Source: CAVQBL01 sp963710715 (GTDB lineage: Bacteria; Pseudomonadota; Gammaproteobacteria; DSM-16500). From it: a stretch of DNA of 64,000 nucleotides. The stretch lies in assembly GCA_963710715.1 (NCBI GenBank), contig CAVQBL010000019.1, positions 21,678 through 85,677 of the forward strand, written 5' to 3'. The notes below the pieces were generated by a model, which saw only the letters and a program-made list of their open reading frames with translations, had not been told where the DNA came from and ran no database searches. Positions 1 to 13,390 of this stretch are shown here, piece after piece; position 1 is the first letter of the stretch, and each line of letters begins with the position of its first letter. The translations under genes and the position numbers were made by a program.

Positions 1-76
1 GCTCAGGATAGCCATCCATCTTCTTTTAATCGAGACATTGGGCAAATGAGGTGCAAGCGCTAAGTCAAAAACGATG

Positions 77-2205
77 TCACTTATTAGTCTTCATCCAGTC
101 AGTAACATGCTTTTTTGTTTGGTTTAATACGGTTAGAAATTGTTTGCATAATTCTTCTAATAATTTTCGATGTCCTGCCTTGTAATAACGCTCTACATAC
201 TGGCAAGCGTAGCGCATTCGGCTTATACCACAATAAATACAGGCTCCTTTAAGCTTATGTGCAATAGCCACTACTTTTCCCCAATCTTGATTGGCACGGG
301 CAGCATGAAAAGTTAAAATTTCTTCATTCGAAATGGCTTTTTCAACAAACAAAGAGAGCATGTTTTTTACCTCCTTCTCACTGCCAAGAACTTTGATTCC
401 CTCTTTCATATCAAATAAGGGATACTGCTCTAATTGAAATAATTGTTCTTCTGTGTCCGGTAAATCTACTCCCAGCAGTCCAGTTGGTGTGGATGATTTT
501 TTTTGTGGGATCACGGCAAGCTTGGGTATAGAGGTTTTTTTAGTAGAGCGCTTCTTAGCGACTTTGGGTTTATCTTTCGTTGCTTTCTGCCTAGAGGGCT
601 TACAAAATTCTTTTAACATTCCTCTCACTTTTTCTTCAGACAGCGGTTTACCAAAAACTTTATTCATGCCAGCAAGTTTACATTCATCTTCCGCAGCACT
701 GCCCACGTGTCCTGTGAGAGCCACAATTGGCGTAGGGATTTTATCATTCATTTTTTCCCATAAACGTATTACAGCTGCAAATTCGCTCCCGCTCATGCCA
801 GGCAATCCCAGATCGCTTATCACTAAATCAAAATGTTGCGTCCTAAAGAGCTTAAGTCCTGTTTCTGCATCTGGAACTGCATGAACAGTACAGCCCATAC
901 TATGCAACATGCCAGCACCCACATGCGATGCAATGGCATCATCCTCAATATAAAGCACATTGACAGCATCTTTTGCAGCGCGGATTGTTTCTGTTTTTGT
1001 GATAGGCGATGTTTTTTTTGTATCAACTAAACTCAAAATAGTTCGATCTTCTATTTCAGAAGTAATTGCTTTGGCATCTTCTGCTTTCCCTATTTTCATT
1101 AGCAGCGCAAAACGAAATGTTGTACCTTTTTCTTCTTCACTGCTCACATGGACTTCACCGCCTAATGCGTTCACATATTTTTTAACGATATAAAGACCGA
1201 CTCCATGACCATGATGAATGCCTTTAAAAGAAGGGTTCACTCGGAAAAATCGATCAAATACCTGATGGAGTTTTTCTTTGGGAATACCCATGCCCGTATC
1301 CATTACAGTAAATTCCAAATGGACATGATCTTTCTCTTTGGACAATACTTTGATATGTAATACTACCTGACCTTTCTCAGTAAATTTAATGGCATTCCCT
1401 AGAAGGTTAAGTAAAATGCGTTCTATTTTTAAGCGGTCATTAATAATAAATTGCGGTAAGCTCTGATCAATATCAAATACTAACTGTAGCCCTTGTGTTT
1501 GAACAATGGGTAACATTAAATCGCGCAATACCTGTATACGCGCTGGCAAATCAAAAGTTTCTTTATGTAAATCCTCATCATTGATATTTTCAGCAGAAAC
1601 AACATCCAGCACGCTATTTAAAAGATCAAGCAAACGTTGACCTGAAACATGAATCATGTGGGCTTCATTTCGATCATCTGTAGCTTGGAGTCTTTTTCCA
1701 ACATGGTTGCTGCGCCAATAACGCCCGCCAGCGGTGTGCGAATATCGTGACTCATGTTTTGAATGAATTCAGTTTTTGCGCGGTTTGCTGCTTCGGCAGC
1801 TTCTTTAGCCATTTTTAGATCATTTTCAGCTTGTTTTCTACTAGTAATATCTGTGGATGTACCCACAATCCCTGCAATATTATGATGTTTATCATAGTAA
1901 GGAGACTTGTTGGTTAACATGATGACGCGAGTCCCATTTTTTTGAACAATGGCTTCTTCTAAATTAATTTCTTTTCCTGTTTTGAGTACACGCAAATCTG
2001 CTTTTAAAAGATTGTCTGCAACTTCTTTGCTCCATATGTCATAATCAGTTTTCCCAACAAATTGTTCTCTGGATAGCTCTAATATTTTAAGTACTCGATC
2101 ATTACAACCCAGATAGCACAATTCTTTGTTTTTCCACCAAACGTTTCCAGGCATTTTTTCAATAATAGCTTGTAGTGAAGGCTTTCCGTTGCCATTTTTT
2201 TTCAT
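77..2205 (-). pseudogene. hybrid sensor histidine kinase (PAS-HisKA-HATPase-REC-HPt), frameshifted
   Basis: Two adjacent reading frames (1654-2205, then 77-1657) together make one hybrid two-component kinase. The first holds a PAS domain (about residues 10-125) and the dimerisation/phosphoacceptor helix with H-box NMSHDIRTPL (His153). The second starts just after the H-box and holds the ATPase (N box NLLGNAIKFTEKG, G boxes DTGMGIP and HGHGVGLYIVKK), a receiver domain (acidic pair IEDD, phosphoacceptor Asp272 in SDLGLPGMSG, Lys in FGKPL) and a C-terminal HPt domain (AHKLKGAC). The break lies near 1690-1705 at an A-run; adding one A restores the frame (DDRNEAHMIHVSG). No membrane segment is seen, so the sensor is probably cytoplasmic. 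The gene follows the methyltransferase by 4 bases, so they may be cotranscribed. Sequencing error or recent mutation cannot be separated here. Confidence 0.8.
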
Positions 2206-2209
2206 TATT

Positions 2210-2965
2210 TTAACCTTTGCTAGTCCTTATAATTAGGCTATGAGCAGCAATAAGTGTAGAGGCGAGTACTGGATGTTTAGAAATGGCATGCTTATCTGCG
2301 GATGGTTCACAAATTTCCTCGATCGAAAACCCAGATTTAATAAGCAGATTTAACCATTTGCTTAAGGGTTTAACGAATCTTGGAGTTTGAAATAGTTCCA
2401 TATCTGATGGAGCAAGAAGGTGCTGCCATTCATGAATATCGCCATCAGTTTCAGTGAAATATTTTTTCACTAGAAAAGCACGTCTGTCTTCAGACCACTC
2501 ACCAATATACTCATTAAAACAAGGATGGGTAATTGAAAATTGTAAAAATCCTTTTGGTTTTAAAACTCTATATACTTCCATCAAAACCTTATCTATTTCT
2601 GCCATGTCCATGAAAGACATTATAGCAACTACAAAATCGAAAGATTCATTGCCAAAAGCTAAGTTTGCTGCATTAATTTTTTTAAAAATAATATTGCGCC
2701 GACGGTTTTTCTTTTGATTATAAGCAATAAATTCTTCGGAAATATCAATCGCTGTCAAAGTCTTACATCGTTTTGCTATTAAACGCGAATTATCTCCTTC
2801 GCCACACCCAATATCTAAGCCAAATAATCCAGAAACATCTGGCAACATATTTAAGAAAGCCTTAGTATTAAGATGATCACGCCAAATATCAAAACCACTC
2901 TCAGAAGCCTTTATCCAATTTGGAGCATTTTTGTCCCAGTGTTTTTCTACTTTTTCATGTATCAT
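2210..2965 (-). CDS. class I SAM-dependent methyltransferase
   Basis: A 251-residue protein with a Methyltransf_11/25-type Rossmann fold. Motif I is LFGLDIGCGEGDNSRL (about residues 48-63), the acidic end of strand beta-2 is TAIDIS, and the post-II region is NESFDFVVAIMSFMDM. It would transfer a methyl group from S-adenosylmethionine to an unidentified substrate. The C-terminal third (YIGEWSEDRRAFLVKKYF) resembles uncharacterised small-molecule or quinone-type methyltransferases, but the substrate cannot be named. It lies immediately upstream of the sensor kinase gene. The family is clear, the function unknown. Confidence 0.8.
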   Translation of the reverse strand: MIHEKVEKHWDKNAPNWIKASESGFDIWRDHLNTKAFLNMLPDVSGLFGLDIGCGEGDNSRLIAKRCKTLTAIDISEEFIAYNQKKNRRRNIIFKKINAANLAFGNESFDFVVAIMSFMDMAEIDKVLMEVYRVLKPKGFLQFSITHPCFNEYIGEWSEDRRAFLVKKYFTETDGDIHEWQHLLAPSDMELFQTPRFVKPLSKWLNLLIKSGFSIEEICEPSADKHAISKHPVLASTLIAAHSLIIRTSKG

Positions 2966-3317
2966 GAAAATCTCGCATTTTTATTTTGGCTGTAATTTAG
3001 TAGGGTTTTGATCATCCCCAAATAGCAATTTTGCTGGTAACCTAATTTGGTTTTAGAAAAAGTGCGATAAATATGATTTAAAACTTTCAGGTCTAACATT
3101 ATTGACTTACCCTCTATCTATAAACAGCGTTTGCGCAATTTTGATTGTTAGCTATGCGACTACAAGTATATAGAAATACTTAAAATTTTCTAAATGATAC
3201 CCGAACCTCCTCAATAAATGCAAGTATTTTGACCAACCCATCTTTTCTTTCGTCTACATAGTGTCTACATATAGATTTTAAATTTTAGTTTTTCTTTGTA
3301 ACCCATTGATTAATTGA
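2966..3317. other. gene-free stretch between methyltransferase and tRNA-Thr
   Basis: This AT-rich stretch of about 350 bases has no open frame with coding character and no RNA I recognise. It should hold the promoter of the minus-strand methyltransferase/kinase pair. A short repeated word (gtctacata, near 3254-3270) is visible. Nothing else is supported. Confidence 0.4.
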
Positions 3318-3390
3318 AGCTGGCGGTCGGAATCGAACCGACGACCTACTGATTACAAATCAGTTGCTCTACCGGCTGAGCTACGCCAGC
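3318..3390 (-). tRNA. tRNA-Thr (anticodon TGT)
   Basis: The minus strand folds into a full cloverleaf: acceptor stem GCTGGCG/CGCCAGC, D arm AGCTCAGCCGGTAGAGC, anticodon stem ACTGA/TCAGT with loop TTTGTAA (anticodon TGT, reads ACA) and T arm GTCGGTTCGATTCCGAC. The 3' CCA is not encoded. It lies beyond the rRNA operon terminator and so is probably transcribed separately. Confidence 0.95.
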
Positions 3391-3470
3391 ATATAGGTTT
3401 ATGCTTTCTGAAATTTATCCGGTGGGCAATTTTATCAATAAAAAATTTTATAGCAAATAAAATCTATAAA

Positions 3471-3506
3471 AATAAAAAACCCTCGTTAGTTACCTAACGA
3501 GGGTTT
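3471..3506 (-). terminator. rho-independent terminator of the rRNA operon
   Basis: A perfect 13-bp stem (aaaccctcgttag, 3477-3489, with its complement at 3494-3506) closes on a 4-base loop. On the minus strand it is followed by a T-rich tract. It lies about 10 bases past the end of 5S rRNA, the expected place for the rrn terminator. Confidence 0.88.
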
Positions 3507-3516
3507 AGAATAAAAA

Positions 3517-3631
3517 GCCTGGCAATGACCGACTTTCGCATGAAAAATCCACACTATCATCGGCGCTGAACGGTTTCACTTCTGAGTTCGAGATGGGATC
3601 AGGTGGTACCCACTCGCTATGGTCGCCAGGC
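3517..3631 (-). rRNA. rrf: 5S ribosomal RNA
   Basis: A block of about 115 bases with the usual 5S features: terminal helix GCCTGGCGACCATAG / GCCAGGC, and the conserved segments GGTACCACCTGATCCCATC and GAACTCAGAAGTGAAAC read on the minus strand. It is the last RNA of the operon, about 100 bases after 23S. Confidence 0.95.
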
Positions 3632-3728
3632 AAACTAAACGTTGGAATCCATAAAGCAAGTATTTTTGTTTCTCTTTCTCTGCACTTCGCTTCTTTTCTC
3701 ATAAATCAAACGACTTGGGTGTTATATG

Positions 3729-6652
<2,924 letters not shown>

Positions 6653-6976
6653 ATATAACCCCAAGTCGTCTCTTCAGTTCTTCTCAGCACTCCGTAATCA
6701 CCCATTGTTATACAGTCTTACTTCTTACTTACAGTATACAACTTGACGTTACTTACTCAATAGTAACTTCGCATTCTGCTAATGTACTTCACTTAGCTTT
6801 CATTCAATTGTTCAAAGAACTTTGCTATCTCTTCAGAATTACAGAACTTCTAAAAATCTTCTGCTTTCTTTACTTACTCTTGCTCTTCCAAATTGTTAAA
6901 GACTCTTTAGTACCAGTGTCATAAACACTATCTCCACTTTCACTCAACTCTCTCTCTCATCTCACTCTTCCTTCTC
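6653..6976 (-). other. tRNA-Ala to 23S internal transcribed spacer with boxA
   Basis: About 320 bases of spacer between tRNA-Ala and 23S. On the minus strand, near 6888-6903, it carries the boxA-like antitermination sequence GTCTTTAACAATTTGG. This is expected upstream of 23S, where Nus factors load. No gene is present; open frames here are chance. Confidence 0.7.
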
Positions 6977-7052
6977 TGGTGGAGCCAGTCGGGATCGAAC
7001 CGACGACCCCCTGCTTGCAAAGCAGATGCTCTCCCAGCTGAGCTATGGCCCC
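6977..7052 (-). tRNA. tRNA-Ala (anticodon TGC)
   Basis: Minus-strand cloverleaf with acceptor stem GGGGCCA/TGGCTCC, anticodon loop TTTGCAA (TGC), T arm GTCGGTTCGATCCCGAC and an encoded CCA. It is the second tRNA of the 16S-23S spacer, next to tRNA-Ile, the commonest arrangement in gammaproteobacterial rrn operons. Confidence 0.97.
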
Positions 7053-7073
7053 TCTTCTTCACTCTTCCTCAGT

Positions 7074-7150
<77 letters not shown>

Positions 7151-7263
7151 GTCTACCTTTCCTTCCGTCTCTCAATGCTTATTCTTCAAAGTGATCATGT
7201 GCGCGCTCTACCTTAAGCGATCTAACTGTAGTGCTTCTACCTTTCGTCAACTTCATTTCATTA

Positions 7264-8810
<1,547 letters not shown>

Positions 8811-8950
8811 AAAGTCAATTCTTTCTCTATTACTATTTAATGCTAAGGGTTACTCAAATAAATCTACTTGGGTTTCTTAACATCATTTCATTTCTTAATC
8901 CTCTCAAGAAATTCAACAACGTAAGTTCCCACACTCATTGCTTGGCTTAA

Positions 8951-8965
8951 TTTTTAAAGAACGGC
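8951..8965 (-). promoter_or_regulatory. boxA antitermination site in rrn leader
   Basis: Minus strand reads GTTCTTTAAAAATT between the rrn promoter and 16S. It matches the boxA pattern bound by NusB/NusE for rRNA antitermination. nusB itself lies nearby in this window. Confidence 0.6.
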
Positions 8966-8998
8966 TTCGGGTCTCTTTACCCGCAGCAAAGACCACGC

Positions 8999-9026
8999 AT
9001 TTTACAGTCCTGTACCTGGGTGTCAA
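8999..9026 (-). promoter_or_regulatory. sigma-70 promoter of the rRNA operon
   Basis: On the minus strand a perfect -35 hexamer TTGACA (9021-9026) is followed after 16 bases by the -10 hexamer TAAAAT (8999-9004), about 190 bases upstream of 16S. An A/T-rich stretch lies upstream, as expected for an UP element. This is the strongest promoter-like sequence I see in the window. Confidence 0.75.
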
Positions 9027-9063
9027 CTGTTTTTATGTCAGTTTTCACAAAAAAATAAGTATC

Positions 9064-9459
9064 TTATTTCGACTCACCTTTTTTGTGAAAAGATAATGAA
9101 GCAGAATTAATACAATAACGCAGCCCTGTGGGTTGTGGACCATCCGGAAAGACATGTCCTAGATGGGCGTTACACTTTTTACATAAAATCTCGATGCGTC
9201 GCATTCCGTGAGACTCATCGGGTACTTCCTTTACTGCATCCTTGCTAACTGGCTGAAAATAACTTGGCCAGCCTGTTCCTGAATCAAACTTATCTTGCGA
9301 GTTAAATAAAGGCGCATCACAGCAGACACAATAATAAGTGCCATGTTCCTTATGATTCCAATATTGCCCTGTGAATGGTGCTTCGGTGCCTTTCAAGCGA
9401 CAAATTTGATACTGTTGAGGTGTCAATTTTTGCTGCCAGTCCTTATCACGTTTCTCCAT
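9064..9459 (-). CDS. msrB: peptide-methionine (R)-S-oxide reductase MsrB
   Basis: 131 residues with the complete SelR/MsrB fold. Two CxxC pairs bind structural zinc (YYCVCCDAPLF and EILCKKCNAHLG), the conserved FDSGTGWPSYF follows, and the catalytic cysteine sits in RYCINSASL. The enzyme repairs oxidised methionine, reducing the R-sulfoxide with thioredoxin electrons. The length is usual for a single-domain MsrB and there is no signal peptide, so it is cytoplasmic. It is divergent from xseB across a short shared promoter region. Confidence 0.95.
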   Translation of the reverse strand: MEKRDKDWQQKLTPQQYQICRLKGTEAPFTGQYWNHKEHGTYYCVCCDAPLFNSQDKFDSGTGWPSYFQPVSKDAVKEVPDESHGMRRIEILCKKCNAHLGHVFPDGPQPTGLRYCINSASLSFHKKGESK

Positions 9460-9533
9460 GGCAATCTCTTTGTTAATGAATTAACATAACACTTATTATT
9501 ATAGCACAAATTTATATCTATGGAGTCATCAAC

Positions 9534-9773
9534 GTGACGAAAAAAGCCAAAACCCCTGACTTAGAATCTTCTCTTGCAGAAATTACTCATTTAATTGAAC
9601 AAATGGAACAAGGAGAGCTTAGCTTAGAACAATCTCTTACTCATTTTGAACGAGGTGTTAAGCTTATTAAGCATTGCCAAAAGATTTTGCAAGAAGCTGA
9701 GCAAAAAGTACAAATTCTGATGCAAAATAATGGGGAAGATGAATTAAATCCTTATGAAAATAAAGAAGAATAA
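9534..9773 (+). CDS. xseB: exodeoxyribonuclease VII small subunit
   Basis: 79 residues with the helical-hairpin signature of XseB: LESSLAEITHLIEQMEQGELSLEQSL, then HFERGVKLIKHCQKIL and a C-terminal coiled coil. It assembles with XseA to degrade single-stranded DNA in repair; xseA is not in this window. A GTG start at 9534 is chosen: it is preceded by GGAG at about 9 bases, and the ATG just upstream runs into a stop after five codons. It heads a plus-strand run with nrdR, nusB and pgpA. Confidence 0.92.
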   Translation: MTKKAKTPDLESSLAEITHLIEQMEQGELSLEQSLTHFERGVKLIKHCQKILQEAEQKVQILMQNNGEDELNPYENKEE

Positions 9774-9812
9774 GGCTACAATAGCCCCCAATGATTAGAA
9801 TGAGTGAAACAA

Positions 9813-10277
9813 ATGTACTGCCCTTTTTGTAATGCGGATGATACCAAAGTAACTGACTCTCGTTTAATGAGCGAGGGCAATCAAATTCGCCGTCGTCGTG
9901 AATGTATTCATTGCAAAGAACGCTTTACTACCTATGAAACAGCTGAATTATCTTTGCCGCGCGTGATTAAACGCGATGGCAGACGTGATGCATTTAATGA
10001 AGATAAACTTCGTGCTGGAATGCAACGTGCTTTAGAAAAACGTCCCATCAGCTCAGAAGCAATAGAAAATGCCATCAGCCGCATTTTACACAAGTCACGC
10101 GCTTGTGGAGAACGAGAAATTCCTTCCGCACAAATTGGTGAATGGGTGATGGAGGAGTTACATAATTTAGACCAAGTGGCTTATGTGCGTTTTGCATCTG
10201 TGTATCGCAGCTTCCAAGATATTAAAGAATTTCGCGAAGAAATTAGCCGTTTAGAAAATCACACAAAAAACGAATGA
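9813..10277 (+). CDS. nrdR: transcriptional repressor NrdR
   Basis: 154 residues from the ATG at 9813, which gives the family N-terminus MYCPFC. A GTG at 9804 would add three residues. The N-terminal zinc ribbon has CxxC pairs (YCPFC and CIHCKERF) with the basic DNA-binding segment NQIRRRREC between them. An ATP-cone domain follows (LPRVIKRDGRRDAFNEDKL). NrdR senses ATP/dATP and represses ribonucleotide reductase operons by binding NrdR boxes. In gammaproteobacteria it typically precedes nusB, as here. Confidence 0.95.
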   Translation: MYCPFCNADDTKVTDSRLMSEGNQIRRRRECIHCKERFTTYETAELSLPRVIKRDGRRDAFNEDKLRAGMQRALEKRPISSEAIENAISRILHKSRACGEREIPSAQIGEWVMEELHNLDQVAYVRFASVYRSFQDIKEFREEISRLENHTKNE

Positions 10278-10290
10278 CTAAGGAAATAAC

Positions 10291-10725
10291 ATGGATCCGA
10301 CTGCAAGACGTAATGCAAGATATTACGCATTACAAGCGCTTTATCAATGGCAAATCTCAGCAGCACCCGCAAGCGAAATCGAAGCAGAATTTCTTGCACA
10401 TCAAATTACAAAAAAAACTGATCTCGATTATTTTAAAGAACTCATACATGCAGTCACTCAACAATTTAAAGAATTGGATGACCAAATCACTCCATTTCTC
10501 CGCCGCCCTATCGATGAATTAGATCCCATTGAATTGGCTGTTTTACGTTTAGGGACATATGAATTAGTAAAGCGCCCAGACATTCCTTATCGAGTTATTA
10601 TTAATGAAGCATTAGAACTCACTAAAAAATTTGGCTCAATTGAAGGTTACAAGTTTGTAAATGGCGTGCTTGACCAAGTCGCAAAAAAACTGCGCGCGAC
10701 TGAAATTGCCGGAGACAAAAAATGA
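10291..10725 (+). CDS. nusB: transcription antitermination factor NusB
   Basis: 144 residues with the all-helical NusB fold: N-terminal ARRNARYYALQALYQW, central DQITPFLRRPIDELDPIELAVLRLGTYEL, and the C-terminal IINEALELTKKFGSIEGYKFVNGVLD signature. It binds boxA RNA with NusE (S10) during rRNA transcription. It starts 13 bases after nrdR, and its stop overlaps the pgpA start in ATGA, so translation is probably coupled. Confidence 0.95.
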   Translation: MDPTARRNARYYALQALYQWQISAAPASEIEAEFLAHQITKKTDLDYFKELIHAVTQQFKELDDQITPFLRRPIDELDPIELAVLRLGTYELVKRPDIPYRVIINEALELTKKFGSIEGYKFVNGVLDQVAKKLRATEIAGDKK

Positions 10726-11213
10726 GAAATTACCGAAAAATTCCGCCAGTTCCTGATGCTATTTGGCAAAAGCCACTGTATTTCATTGCGTTTGGTTTTG
10801 GCAGCGGCGCCATGCCTTTTGCACCCGGCACATTTGGCACGCTGATGGGAATTCCTTTTTATTTATTATTACGACCATTGCCGCTTTATTTATACATCGC
10901 AGTCGTTCTGCTAATTATTATTATCAGCTCTTGGATTTGTGACAAAGTCAGCAAAGAAATTGGTGTCCATGACCACCAAGGTATGTCTTTAGATGAAGTC
11001 GTGGGTTATCTTGTCACCATGTGTGGCGCACCACATGGAATTCTGTATATCGTATTAGGTTTTATACTCTTTCGTTTATTTGATATTTGGAAACCCTGGC
11101 CAATTCGTTACGCTGACGATCATGTCCATGGTGGCTTTGGTATTATTTTAGATGATGTGCTGGCAGGAATTTATGCTAGTATTATTTTACAAATAATTGC
11201 GCGCATTTTTTAA
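10722..11213 (+). CDS. pgpA: phosphatidylglycerophosphatase A
   Basis: 163 residues matching PgpA, an inner-membrane enzyme that dephosphorylates phosphatidylglycerophosphate to phosphatidylglycerol. The family motif FGSGAMPFAPGTFGTLMGIP is at residues 25-44, an acidic motif (MSLDEVVGYLVTM) lies in the middle, and the DIWKPWPIRYADDHVHGGFGIILDDVLAG block follows. Several hydrophobic helices are evident. Its start overlaps the nusB stop (ATGA). Confidence 0.93.
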   Translation: MRNYRKIPPVPDAIWQKPLYFIAFGFGSGAMPFAPGTFGTLMGIPFYLLLRPLPLYLYIAVVLLIIIISSWICDKVSKEIGVHDHQGMSLDEVVGYLVTMCGAPHGILYIVLGFILFRLFDIWKPWPIRYADDHVHGGFGIILDDVLAGIYASIILQIIARIF

Positions 11214-11225
11214 AAAGGAAAGTTT

Positions 11226-11633
11226 ATGTCTTGGCTATCTGCTTCCTTACTCGCACTGCTGAGTTTCGGTTTATGGGGATTTTTTACTAAACTTGCTGTG
11301 ATCCACATCGATTCAAAAAGCGCCCTCATTTATCAAACCATCGGCGTTGTTATCATTGGAGTTCTTGCATTAGGTACAATGAATTTCAAACCAGCAAATG
11401 ATATGAAAGGTTTGAGTTATGCCATACTCACTGGCATTACTTATGGCGTAGGCTGTTTATTTTATTTTATTGCTGCGAGCAAAGGAAAAATTATCACGGT
11501 TGTCACACTGACTGCGCTCTATCCATTGATAGCAATTATTTTGTCTTATTTCCTATTAAAAGAAACCGTCAGTATTAAGCAATGCTCAGGAATTATTTTA
11601 GCGTTCGTAGCCATTATTTTGATGTCGACTTAA
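11226..11633 (+). CDS. small EamA/DMT-family membrane transporter
   Basis: 135 residues forming a single EamA-type unit with about four or five membrane helices (SLLALLSFGLWGFFTKLAV, LIYQTIGVVIIGVLAL, YAILTGITYGVGCLFYF, TLTALYPLIAIILSYFLL, and a last helix ending ILMST). It is half the size of the usual ten-helix DMT transporters and would have to act as a dimer, like known 4-TM members. The substrate is unknown. It starts 12 bases after pgpA with an AAGGAAAG ribosome-binding site, so it is probably the last gene of the operon. Confidence 0.82.
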   Translation: MSWLSASLLALLSFGLWGFFTKLAVIHIDSKSALIYQTIGVVIIGVLALGTMNFKPANDMKGLSYAILTGITYGVGCLFYFIAASKGKIITVVTLTALYPLIAIILSYFLLKETVSIKQCSGIILAFVAIILMST

Positions 11634-11643
11634 AAGGGGAGAA

Positions 11644-11665
11644 ATCCCAGCAGAAGCACTGGGAT
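11644..11665. terminator. possible hairpin between convergent genes
   Basis: A 7-bp stem (atcccag/ctgggat) with an 8-base loop lies between the converging EamA gene and the minus-strand membrane protein. There is no good T-run, so it is only a weak terminator candidate. Confidence 0.3.
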
Positions 11666-11678
11666 AGCATTCATGGCA

Positions 11679-12248
11679 TTACGACGGCACAAATTGAATT
11701 TCAAGCCCTTCTGGGTCTGGTCTCACAGCATGTAAAATAGCCCCTCCTGCTGCAATAGTTAGCGGCATAGCTATGGCATAAAGTAAGCATGAAGTTGGGA
11801 TCGCAGTAATAGCGCCACCTACTGCAAATGAAGCTGCTGTGCGGGCTAAATTCATAATGGTTGCGCCAGTAGAGTTCATGAAACCATAACCTGTTAGTCC
11901 ACAAGCTACAACTCCACCTACATAGGGAAAAATCGCATTTGTTTCACATTTTTTATTTTTTACTGGATCTCCTTTATCGAACCCCCTTACTGCAAGGACC
12001 CTGGGGTCACCAAAAAAGCCGCGGTACATCGCAACAGTAGCCGCAATGCTAAGAGCACTACCTACAATGCCACCACCTAGCGCGCCCACTTTTGCGGCTT
12101 CTGACGCAACATAGCCGACATGTCCAGCTAAATTAAGAACCGCTGCGCCAGCGGCACCTGAAGCAGCTGCTGAAGCTGCCACTAGCCCGCCACTTACTGT
12201 AACTGCTGCTCCTACAAATATGCCACTTAAACAACGTGCTGTGCTCAT
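11679..12248 (-). CDS. glycine/alanine-rich membrane protein, unknown function
   Basis: 189 residues, unusually rich in Gly, Ala, Val and Ser, with three or four hydrophobic hairpin-like segments: residues 8-36 (GIFVGAAVTVSGGLVAASAA), about 55-75 (GALGGGIVGSALSIAATVAM), about 105-150 and about 155-175. Short polar stretches separate them (GFFGDPRVLAVRGFDKGDPVKNKKCET). GxxxG-type packing suggests oligomerising helices. I recognise no family. The gene stands alone with its own upstream region. A host-membrane-targeted protein is possible in an intracellular bacterium, but nothing in the sequence proves it. Confidence 0.55.
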   Translation of the reverse strand: MSTARCLSGIFVGAAVTVSGGLVAASAAASGAAGAAVLNLAGHVGYVASEAAKVGALGGGIVGSALSIAATVAMYRGFFGDPRVLAVRGFDKGDPVKNKKCETNAIFPYVGGVVACGLTGYGFMNSTGATIMNLARTAASFAVGGAITAIPTSCLLYAIAMPLTIAAGGAILHAVRPDPEGLEIQFVPS

Positions 12249-12373
12249 AACGTTTTCACTCCAATTAAATTGAGATTAAATAAGGTATGGTTTTAAAAAT
12301 GAGGATAAATATTAATCTAATTATTAATACTTGTATATAATATACTTTGACTCGAGCCGCTTAAGTTGTTCGG

Positions 12374-13384
12374 CTAAACCACATGCACGCCGCGCGGCTC
12401 ACATGCAATAGGTAAAATAGAATAATTATAACGCTCGCACAAAGTAGCTAAAGCAGGCTCATCTTCCGTTACAACGAGAACAATGCCGGCTTTCTCTCCG
12501 GAAATTGCACCTGCACCACACGTTTTTGCAGCACCACCAAAATTTTCCACTGCGGAAATAAAATTTTGTACCGCCTGTGGCACCACACCAATTTTAATGA
12601 GCAATTGATGATTCTCTCGAATAGCTTGCATCACTTCCTCGAATTGATTATGTTGCAAGGCTACATCCATGGCATTCGTAACATTCGCAAATTCTTCACC
12701 CATTTTTGTATTTTTAAAATGATTTGCTACTGCCGCAACACATTCACCGGTACTGGATTCTGGAGTCCCGGTATTCACCATGTACATAGGTAATGCTGGG
12801 ATAGGACGTGAATGTATTTTATCTCCTTTCACATAAATACAACCGCCGAGTAACGAAATACGCAAATCCAAACCACTAGAATAACCATGTTGCATATTTT
12901 CCGCTTCCAGACCCAAGCGATACAACATTTCTGATGACAGTGGAATATGTAAATGGTGCGCAATCGCGCGCACAATACTTAAAATGGTTGCAGCAGAGGA
13001 TCCCATGCCGCAACCCATGGGAATAGTAGACTGCACATGAATTTTAATTCCCTGCGTTAATTTCACATTGAGCGCTTCAAAAAATAAACTAAAAGCAAAT
13101 TGTGCTAACTCAACAGGTTTATGCAATACGTCGCGAATTTTAAATTCACCATTAATGAAACATTGATATTTTTGTTTAATGCGATTTTTTAAGTGTTCCA
13201 GTGCAGACAAACTTAGCTTGTGGTGATAAGCCAAATCAGATAAATCAAATGAAATCAGTGGCGGAATTTGTGGTGTTGCTGTTGCCGTGACATAGCGATT
13301 AATTGCCATCGCCAATGCAGGCTTGCCATACACGACGGCATGTTCACCAGAAAGAATTAATTTACCGGGCGCGAGTATTTTCAT
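12374..13384 (-). CDS. mevalonate kinase (GHMP kinase family)
   Basis: 336 residues with all GHMP-kinase motifs: N-terminal APGKLILSGEHAVVYGKPALA, the glycine-rich ATP loop PMGCGMGSSAATILS (about residues 122-136) and a C-terminal CGAGAISG. The early EHAVVYG and the total length fit mevalonate kinase better than phosphomevalonate kinase or the decarboxylase. It phosphorylates mevalonate in isoprenoid synthesis. It is the third gene of the minus-strand mvaA-mvaS-mvaK set, starting 6 bases after mvaS. Later enzymes (phosphomevalonate kinase, diphosphomevalonate decarboxylase) are not in this window. Confidence 0.88.
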   Translation of the reverse strand: MKILAPGKLILSGEHAVVYGKPALAMAINRYVTATATPQIPPLISFDLSDLAYHHKLSLSALEHLKNRIKQKYQCFINGEFKIRDVLHKPVELAQFAFSLFFEALNVKLTQGIKIHVQSTIPMGCGMGSSAATILSIVRAIAHHLHIPLSSEMLYRLGLEAENMQHGYSSGLDLRISLLGGCIYVKGDKIHSRPIPALPMYMVNTGTPESSTGECVAAVANHFKNTKMGEEFANVTNAMDVALQHNQFEEVMQAIRENHQLLIKIGVVPQAVQNFISAVENFGGAAKTCGAGAISGEKAGIVLVVTEDEPALATLCERYNYSILPIACEPRGVHVV

Positions 13385-13390
13385 AGAGCT

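Noticed and set aside
453..1193. Plus-strand ORFs opposite the sensor kinase.
   Set aside because: Shadows of the real minus-strand gene.
3318..3390. tRNA-Thr as part of the rRNA operon.
   Set aside because: A strong terminator lies between 5S and this tRNA.
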